A stretch of 64,000 bases of DNA, taken from positions 1,885,168 to 1,949,167 of the forward strand of contig OX463784.1 in the NCBI GenBank assembly GCA_949825025.1, in the 5' to 3' direction. The DNA is from Siphlonurus alternatus. Taxonomy: Eukaryota; Arthropoda; Insecta; Ephemeroptera; Siphlonuridae. Shown in pieces: positions 57,077 through 64,000 of this stretch. The translations under genes and the position numbers were made by a program. Position 1 is the stretch's first letter. Each line of letters begins with the position of its first letter. The notes under the pieces were generated by a model, which made no database searches, had not been told where the DNA came from, and saw nothing but the letters and a program-made list of their open reading frames with translations.

Positions 57077-58042
57077 TCCACTTTTTTTTTTTTTTTTTTT
57101 ATTATTTATTTTAGCAATATATACATACCGGCCAAGGTTAAACAATTAACCCTGTCGGCCGCTATAGAGATTCATAAAAATCTTCAAGATATTAGATCAG
57201 TATTAAAGAAAAATATTAATGCATTGAGAAATAAATGAATAAGAGAATAATTTTACACAAAATCATACAGAGATGAGAATATTTTTTACCCTAATGCTCT
57301 AATACAAAAAGTGTAACATTTTAATTACAATATATTACTTACTTATATTTATTTTACTGCATCTTTATACATTATTTTTAACATATTTATTATGAAAACA
57401 CAACCAAACAAAAAGAATTATTTCATGCTAACCAGCAAGCAAAGACAAGCAACATTAGATGCAGCAATATGCATGCATAAGGTCCATCTGAAACAAAAAA
57501 GCTTTAGAATATGTTTTTCCAAACAATGCACAACATACGTGACTCTAAAACAATCCAAAAATGAATCTTTACATTTATTTTTATTTGCTTATTATTTTTT
57601 AATAATTACTTTGAATTCAAAATTTGAGATTTTTATTATTATTATTATTATTATTATTTTTTTTATTGTTGCAAATTATTAACTGAAAGCAATTTTACAT
57701 AATTTAATTTTAATTTAGTTATTTTTTATTAATAAAAGTAAATAATGAGAAAATAATAGAACATGAAAATAAGCTGTTAATTGACACTTTAAAATTTGAA
57801 TAAATAAACTGAATTTGAGCCTTTAATTCCTAGAATAGAAATAATTTATTAGTTTGGCTGACAAAGATTGAGGCTGAAACAGATCACATACATAATACAT
57901 ATTAATAAGCATTATTAAAGGGGCATAAAAACAAAATTATACAATTTTAAATATGTAAGGATCCATAAAATGAAATACATAGCAAATAAATAATGGTACG
58001 TAAATAATTATTTCCTGTATGTTACATTTATCTTAATAAATT
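57077..58042 (-). mobile_element. Poly(T)-bounded insert next to the LINE
   Basis: Absent from copy A. Begins with about 19 Ts (57082-57100), then TATACATACCGGCCAAGGTT, consistent with a minus-strand retroelement 3' end. It may be the 3' UTR of the LINE at 58043-59383 or a separate insertion. No coding frame is convincing; the 57392 frame ends in an (ATT)n tract. Confidence 0.45.
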
Positions 58043-58045
58043 ATG

Positions 58046-58079
<34 letters not shown>

Positions 58080-59383
58080 ACATGGAGAGAAGCCATTCTT
58101 TAACATGTTTTTTTATGAGATTTTTAGAATCTAAATTTTTTAATACAGTTGGCATTTCGTTCCATAATCGAGGAATTAAAAACTTCCAGGTCCTGTCATT
58201 AAATCTATTTATCCTTTTTGGGGTAATTAATGGTTCCGAGACATAAAATCGGGTTTGATGAGTGTGAACCCTTGGTTCCTTATAATTATCATCAAAATAC
58301 TTTTCATTAATTAAGGAATGTTTAGCTTGGAGGTTCACTGGGAGTATCTTCCAGTATTTGTAAATATTATCATTAATATTAAATTTATCACCATATTTCA
58401 TACGCTTCAATAACCTTTTTTGCATTTTAATTAATTTGGTCATAGCTCCAGATTCAGTGAACCCCCAACCTGTTATGCCATATAGAATAAAAGGGTGAGC
58501 AAGAGCGAAGTATACATTTCTTATAGTTTTTTCATTTACAATAGCTTTAAGTTTATACATTTGTGATAAAAATGATCTTAATTTTTTTATGATTTTTAGT
58601 ATATGTTGATTCCATTCAAAATGATTATCAATAGTCACGCCCAAATAAATATGCTCAGTCACTTGCTCAACTACTTGACACATACAATTTTGTCGAAATG
58701 AATGCAGGCACTCGTTACAATGAATGGTTACATTAATTAGTTCATCTTTTCTTAAATATTTATTACATATGTGCATGACTTTTGTTTTCTTTGTATTTAT
58801 AATAAGGCCATAATCATGAGCCCAATTTGTAATATGATCAATATTATTTTGTAAAATGCATCTAGCCTCATCAAAATTTTTATAAGCAACTAATATTAAT
58901 AAATCATCAGCAAACATATATATTTTACAGTTTTTCAAAACTGAAAAAACACTATTAACATAAACATTGAACAAAATTGAAGAAAGTGTTCCCCCCTGAG
59001 GGGTGCCAAATTTTATCTCCCATTCATCACTTTTAACATTGTTAATTTCAACTGACATTTTTCTATTATATAAATAATCTTTTATTAAATCAAGGGTAGG
59101 ACCATTTATTCCTACTTTTTTTAGTTCTTCAAACAGAATTTTATGATTGAGACTGTCAAAAGCTTTAGTGAAATCTACAAAAAGTGCAAGCACATGATCA
59201 TTATTACTTAATTGTTCATTGATAAAATTTGACATATCACCAATTAGTTCATTGGTTGATCTACCTTTCTGATATGCATATTGTTGTTTGTTAATTATTT
59301 TGTATTTTTCTAAATATTGATTTCTATTACTTGCTAAATAGATTTGTAAAATTTTATCAATTGTTGGTGGGAGAATAATTTCT
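58043..59383 (-). mobile_element. 5'-truncated LINE on the minus strand
   Basis: Inserted within the Foldback-like copy X2: on the right the element stops at 59383 against TTCTAGAAATGATC, which is contiguous with the rest of the module array in copy A. The 3' edge has a poly(A) of about 34 bases (poly(T) at 58043-58076) abutting the stop codon. Confidence 0.8.
58075..59383 (-). CDS. LINE reverse transcriptase fragment (Jockey/CR1-like group)
   Basis: The annotated ATG is at 59235, but the same frame stays open upstream to 59383 (ILPPTIDKILQIYLASNRNQ, then QQYAYQKGRSTNELIGDM), so the real edge is the truncation. Motif A LFVDFTKAFDSLNH, motif B GTPQGGTLSSILFN and motif C MFADDLLIL keep the catalytic Asp residues. 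The thumb and C-terminal part (HIYLGVTIDNHFEWNQHI, LYGITGWGFTESG, RLWNEMPTVLKNL) are present to the stop. Endonuclease and the first fingers motifs are missing. The stop TAA is formed at the junction with the poly(A) tail, leaving no 3' UTR on this side. Frame intact but truncated, hence not autonomous. Confidence 0.85.
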
Positions 59384-59810
59384 AGAAATGATCAAAACAG
59401 TGAGCAAAGTCCGAAATAAAACTTATAGTCGGGGTTTGCATTTTTCGAGTTGAGCATTTCTAGAAATGATCAAATTTAAATGAGCAAACCCCGAAATAAA
59501 AATTCTCGTCAGTTTTTTTTTTTCTGATTTGAGCACTTCTAGAAATGATCAAATTTAAATGAGCAAACCCCGAAATAAAAATTCTCGTCAGTTTTTTTTT
59601 CTGATTTGAGCACTTCTAGAAATGAGCAAATTTAAATGAGCAAAGCCCGAAATATTTGTTATTTTCGAGCTTTGCTCAAATCGCTAGGGGCACACCTAGA
59701 TATGCGCATTTTTTTCGGTCTGGGTCCGAATTTGGGCTTTGGTGCCAACATATATACGAATAATTGAACAAAAGTCAATTCACTAGCTTTACAGATTGGA
59801 ACAATATTAA

Positions 59811-60009
59811 AGGTGTATTTTCATGAGCGACAACGACGATGCGAAGCGATTTTAACGTTAAAGCCGTGAAATCCCAAGTAGCGAGCTTATTCACTGGATA
59901 TTGCGTTAATTAAAGACTTCTCGTTTATTTTAATCGCCAAATATGGCCGACAAATGATATTACAGCAAGTGCGCATTTTTCACGTCACGTCGTAGGCTGG
60001 AAATTTACC
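59811..60009. mobile_element. TTAA-flanked MITE, copy B ortholog of 30899
   Basis: TTAA at 59807-59810 and 60010-60013, with the interior nearly identical to 30899-31097. Confidence 0.75.
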
Positions 60010-60153
60010 TTAAATTTATATATTTGGCATTTTTAGTTTCTCAATTCTTAAACGAAATATTTTTTAAATTTTGAATTGACTTTCCTAAAATATAAATGTC
60101 ATGAAGCGCAATGATTCACCACTGCCAAATTAAATCCTAATTCTTCCTCCTAG

Positions 60154-60302
60154 CACTGGTCTGTCCACCCTCACGATCGCTCGAGAGGCCGCCCCACCAG
60201 ACGCGCGGGGGACAATTTACGAAGCCCCTCCACGTCAGTCAGAGACCCCACGTCACCACGATCGTTCGTCCGGCCTGCAAGGATTACACGTGTCTTCTCC
60301 AG
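60154..60302 (+). CDS. Exon-like block E1, copy B
   Basis: As E1 in copy A, with a few substitutions (CACGTCAGTCAG against CACGTCGGTCAG; GCGGGGGAC against GCGGTGGAC), none creating a stop in the shared frame. Acceptor TCCTCCTAG, donor CAG/GTATAA. Confidence 0.35.
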
Positions 60303-61067
60303 GTATAATATTGTACTGCACTTCTGGGCAGGCCGAATGTAAACCTAATTTTTTAATAGGCATGAAGGGTCAGGTAACACGAAACAGCTGATCGACCTAG
60401 TCCCACTTGATTAACATATGAACCTTAGCAACCTCATAAAAATTATGAATTAATTTTGAGACAGTTCTTAGCACTAACAGTAAAAATTAAGTTGCAGAAA
60501 AAAATTCAAAACAACTGGATTAACCATTTTTTTTTAATTAATTTTTTTAACTTTTCAATGTAGGACTTTCTCATATGGAGAGCTAAACTAAAAAGGTAAT
60601 TTAAAAAAATCGTTTTGATTGTTTTGAAATTTTTTCTGCAACTTTTTTTTCCAAGGAATTTCTCTTAACAAAATTTAAAAAAATTATTACTTGAAATATT
60701 TATTTATATTAATGATATCAACTAATTATTAACTATTTCATCGAATAACATAGTTTCTATACCAAAGTTACCCCACATAATAAATTGAGGAGTTTATATA
60801 CCTTATTTTTTTGCATGATATTTAGTTTTAAATACATATATATTTTTTTTCATTCTTTTTTTATAATAAAAATTGAAATAATATTATCCAAATGTGCCTC
60901 CTTTTGTATATTTATTTTAGTTTAATTTTATATTATAATAAAAAAATAAGGAATTTCATGCACTTATTTATAGAATTACAAGGCAAAAGCTCAATACCAA
61001 CCCGGAGACCTGGTATTAGCAATCAAATCAAATCCCCTGAATGAAATAATATCTCATTGTAGTATAT

Positions 61068-61310
61068 GGACAACCTGCATGAAAAATTTTATTGCAGAAA
61101 TGAAAAGAGGGTATCAATTTATGCTACTCTGAATTTTTTCAGATTTTTTGAGTTTCAGAACTATTTTAAAATTATAATTGGAACTGCGGCCACGATCCTT
61201 GGAGCCGTCAAATCGCGTCAATGCCCTATAATCCATTTTATGAATGATTTAGGGGTGCCGACTTAAATTACAAAAATTTTCAATAATTATTTAAATATAG
61301 ATAAGGTACT
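61068..61310. mobile_element. Half copy of the 39412-family MITE, copy B
   Basis: Ortholog of 32160-32400; GACAACCTGCATGAAAAATT onward. Confidence 0.7.
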
Positions 61311-61476
61311 AGGACTGCATTAGCTAAGCAAAAAAACAAACAATGTACACAATCAGAGAAAAATACGTTAGATATAATGTCTTGAGAGCGTCTTTTATCT
61401 CAATTATGAGGTTGTTATTGAATTTATGGCAAGTATGCAAGATTGATATCGCATTGAAGTTTCATTTTTCCCTCAG

Positions 61477-61647
61477 GTGGTGCTGGAGAACACAATTTGA
61501 ATCCTCGAGGTGGTGACCAACCCTTCTCGTGGTCACCGAGAAACTGGAGGGTGGCGGTACCGTCTATCGAACGACCCCTCGGGAACGATTTTCACTCGTG
61601 CATCTTAAAGAGGTTAGTACGTCGCGACCAAGTTTGCTTTGCCGTGG
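61477..61647 (+). CDS. Exon-like block E2, copy B (open)
   Basis: Continues E1 in phase: GAGEHNLNPRGGDQPFSWSP, then PSIERPLGNDFHSCILKRLV and RRDQVCFAV. TGC replaces the copy A stop. The distal donor GTGG/GTAGAG keeps phase with E3. No family recognised. Confidence 0.38.
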
Positions 61648-62014
61648 GTAGAGCTTCAAGAATTTATGTAAGGAAGGCCAAATTAATATGACAATAATTA
61701 TAATACAAAAAAAAAGTAATAATAATGTGTACAGTACAATTCTAAGCATTTTTTAACCCAAATATATTAACAAATTTCATACAGGTTGCTTGTTATATTT
61801 AGTTTTTGAACAGAAATTTACAGCATGAGGAACTGTAATTGTTTTTGTATTAAATCAAAGTAAATTATAGCTGTCTCTATTCTACGACCAGAGTATAAGC
61901 AATTACTGCATGGAAATAAATGGAAATCGGAGGTAAGGTGGATCTGTGTACTCCCCCCCTTGTCTACGTCACTGACTATACGAGTGTCATTGACCTCTCT
62001 GCTTGTTGTTGCAG

Positions 62015-62058
62015 GAGGTAAAGACATCGAGGAACGAGTTCTCGTGCAGCCAATCAAG
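62015..62058 (+). CDS. Exon-like block E3, copy B
   Basis: GTTGTTGCAG acceptor, AAG/GTACTC donor. GKDIEERVLVQPIK in the joined frame. Confidence 0.35.
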
Positions 62059-62588
62059 GTACTCTCCTCACCTTGGGAATTTCCCTCGCAATTAAATCTC
62101 GTTACGATTTTAAATATTAATATTCAGGAGCGGATCCGAAAAAAAAATCGGGGGGGGGGGAAGCCTTTACAAAGCTTGGATTTGGGGAAATGCCTATGTT
62201 ACCCATGTTAAGTCCGAAATTTCAGAGTGCCCCCCCCCCCCCCTGGATTCGCGCTTGTCAGTATGTAAAAATAAATGCTCTTAGTATAAGAAATATCTCA
62301 GGAAGGTGAATTTGTATAATACGGAAGTTATACAGATTCCATTTAATTATTTTTATCAAATTAAAGATGCCATGCATTCATGAGAAGTTTTGTTGTACTT
62401 TGACTTTTTCAACACCTTGTTCGTATCTTAAACATTGAAATGATATCAGATCTGTTTTTATGTTTTCGACATCACATTTTTTACTAAAATTATTTTCAAA
62501 ATGGTATTTATGTCATTACAATTTAATATTTACTACATAAAATTTTCCTAAATTCGGACTCGTCAGCAATCGGACTCGCTGTCTGCAG

Positions 62589-62692
62589 TGGACACACCCG
62601 CTGTCAAGACGAAGTAACTCCCCCCATGTATGTGACACCACGAGGTGCGCTCCGTGGTCGCTAGCCTCCATGACTCAGCATGTCCTCACCAG
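62589..62692 (+). CDS. Exon-like block E4, copy B
   Basis: CTGTCTGCAG acceptor, CCAG/GTAGGG donor. Open in phase 0 from E3, ending ...SMTQHVL. Leaves two bases for a next exon not visible before the window ends. Confidence 0.35.
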
Positions 62693-63104
62693 GTAGGGAT
62701 AGTTATGTATAGTCTGTCCGGGATAGGTTGATCTGACGTCACGATCTTTTGTCCTCCAATACGATCCTAATGGGAGGGTCACGTGACTTAATATAATGTT
62801 CAATGGAAAAAATTTGCTTCAATATCGTTCAGAAGATCAAGTGTTTTTATCACCCACATCCTTAAATCAAAATTCTCAGGAGGGGGGGGGGGGGAATTAA
62901 ATGGACAGATTGTTGTACTATATATTTAAATGGAGAACCTTCTTGAGCTATGTAAAATATATTTTGTATTTTTTCTAATTTTCAAACATCCTTATATAAA
63001 GCTAATTCAAAAGGACTTATTGACTTCTGTTACATTTAAAAACCCTTGAATTTGCAAGCAAAACGCTGGGGCGTCATGACGTCATATAAACGAACAATAA
63101 CACA

Positions 63105-63330
63105 ATAAAGGCGGATTCAGGTGGCGACAACGGCGATCGATGCGACTTAATTTTGTCACACAAGCTGTGAAATCCTATGCGGAAGCAAATTTGCCATTGT
63201 GGCGGCGAATATCACGTTAAATTACGAGGCTTTTTTTTTTAATTGCCAAATATGGCCTCCAATGGATGTTGCAGCAAATGCGCATTCTTCGCTTCGCGTC
63301 GCAGGCTAGAAATCGCCATGTGAATCTGCC
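63105..63330. mobile_element. Uninterrupted TTAA-family MITE (empty site for the CACTG element)
   Basis: Counterpart of the split MITE at 34180-38116. It gives the pre-insertion sequence CCTATGCGGAAGC. Confidence 0.75.
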
Positions 63331-63334
63331 TTAA

Positions 63335-63538
63335 AGGTGGATTTTCATGAGCGGCAACGGCGATGACGGGCGATGTGACGCGATTTTGACGTAAAAGCTG
63401 CAAAATTCTATGCGGCGAGCGAATTCTCCAAATATTTCGTTAATTGCAATGCTCTTTTACTTTTAATCGCCAAATATGGCCGCCGATGGCAGTAAGTGCA
63501 CATTATTCTTTTCTGAAAATCGCTCATGTAAACCCACC
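63335..63538. mobile_element. TTAA-flanked MITE, copy B ortholog of 38121
   Basis: TTAA at 63331-63334 and 63539-63542. Confidence 0.8.
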
Positions 63539-63589
63539 TTAACGCTTTTTCCTCCCCTACTCGCTACATTATAACTTGCATGGTAAATA

Positions 63590-64000
63590 CTAGGGGGGTT
63601 ATTCAAAAAGTTCACGGACTAGCATTTTAACGGGCACCACTACATGTAAAATTTAATTTCTATGTTCACCACGAGTATTTCAAATTTCAAGTATTCAGCT
63701 CTGCTTTTTTTCCAGTTCGATTCAGGAAAGTCCTCAAATAGTAAGAAAATATGCATTGGCGAAGGTCTCATGGTGTTCTTCGTCGGTAAATCTCGTACCA
63801 CCAAGTTAATCCATATTCTTATTTAAAATAGCGAAGAGATAATAGTCTGAGGGTGCCAGGTCAGGTGAATAGGGTGGATGGGGAAGCATTTTTCAACCTA
63901 TAATTCCTCGATTTTTTTAGTTGTCACCTTGCAGGTGTGGAGTCTTGTATTGTCATGATGAAAGATTATTTTCTTCTTGTTTTCACCTGACATTGATTGT
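63590..64000 (-). pseudogene. Mariner-type transposase remnant, copy B
   Basis: Same remnant as 38376-38915, cut by the window end. Here PPYSPDLAPSDYYLF is readable without the 2-base shift present in copy A, so that shift happened after the duplication. Confidence 0.75.

Larger units (their letters stand above)
55947..59750. mobile_element. Foldback-like element, copy X2, split by LINE material
   Basis: Left modular end 55947-56155, internal part 56160-57076, foreign insertion 57077-59383, right modular end 59384-59750. Ends TGTTGGCATCAAAGCCCG and CGGGC...GGTGCCAACA. In the right end one unit of about 80 bp is repeated almost exactly (from about 59459 and 59538), indicating recent homogenisation or expansion. 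Confidence 0.75.
56300..64000 (+). repeat. Segmental duplication, copy B (runs off the window)
   Basis: Counterpart of 29778-38785. It lacks the CACTG insertion (GAAATCCTATGCGGAAGCAA intact near 63170) and has the LINE insertion instead. Copy B keeps open frames where copy A has a stop (E2) or a frameshift (mariner), so it is the less decayed copy. Confidence 0.9.

Noticed and set aside
363..59750. CRISPR-like array in the repeated hairpin units
   Set aside because: The regular units at 30555, 53936, 55190 and 59384 have no unique spacers of constant size; they are palindromic modules of a transposon end in a eukaryotic genome.

Overview
The window is animal nuclear DNA, probably from an arthropod or another invertebrate with a large repeat load; I cannot name the species. 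The evidence is spliceosomal-type GT/AG exon edges, polyadenylation signals, an AT-rich background, LINE, LTR, hAT, mariner and TTAA-site transposons, and SINEs whose heads are derived from 5S rRNA. No complete host gene can be read. Nearly everything recognisable is a mobile element or its wreck, often nested several deep.

Layout. 0-4.6 kb: AT-rich DNA with a fold-back element, a decayed 5S-type SINE and a TA-site MITE. 4.7-7.0 kb: a non-autonomous hAT-type element inside a (TA)n tract. 7.7-9.1 kb: a 5S-SINE, a GGATGC/GCATCC hexamer array with hAT-like ends, and a short tandem repeat. 9.2-11.6 kb: a 5'-truncated LINE with a second LINE fragment inserted in it. 12-16.4 kb: a 2.7 kb element with about 660 bp inverted arms, hairpin MITEs and a TTAA-flanked palindrome. 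16.4-23.2 kb: a young LTR retrotransposon whose upstream 'LTR' stops exactly at the polyadenylation site and continues as a 38-base poly(A), followed by about 5.5 kb of A-rich non-coding interior. 23.2-29.4 kb: fold-back elements and two SINEs. 29.8-38.8 kb and 56.3-64.0 kb: two copies of one duplication, which carry a Foldback-like element, TTAA MITEs, four small exon-like blocks and a mariner remnant. Copy A alone holds a 3.7 kb CACTG-ended insertion, itself holding an 860 bp hAT; copy B alone holds a LINE. 39-47 kb: more MITEs, microsatellites and a nested 1.5 kb palindrome. 47.2-47.5 kb: two phase-compatible exons that faintly resemble the TORC2 subunit Rictor. 47.6-50.4 kb: an open LINE ORF with reverse transcriptase, RNase H and a Cys/His finger, inserted in a palindromic MITE. 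51.4-52.4 kb: a third partial set of the exon-like blocks. 53.9-59.75 kb: two more copies of the Foldback-like element.

The items most worth follow-up are the U3-R-poly(A) retrotransposon, which suggests template switching onto a poly(A) tail during reverse transcription; the Foldback-like family with modular hairpin ends and a Cys-rich mini-ORF; and the exon-like blocks, seen in two full sets and one partial set, which may belong to a broken or dispersed host gene.
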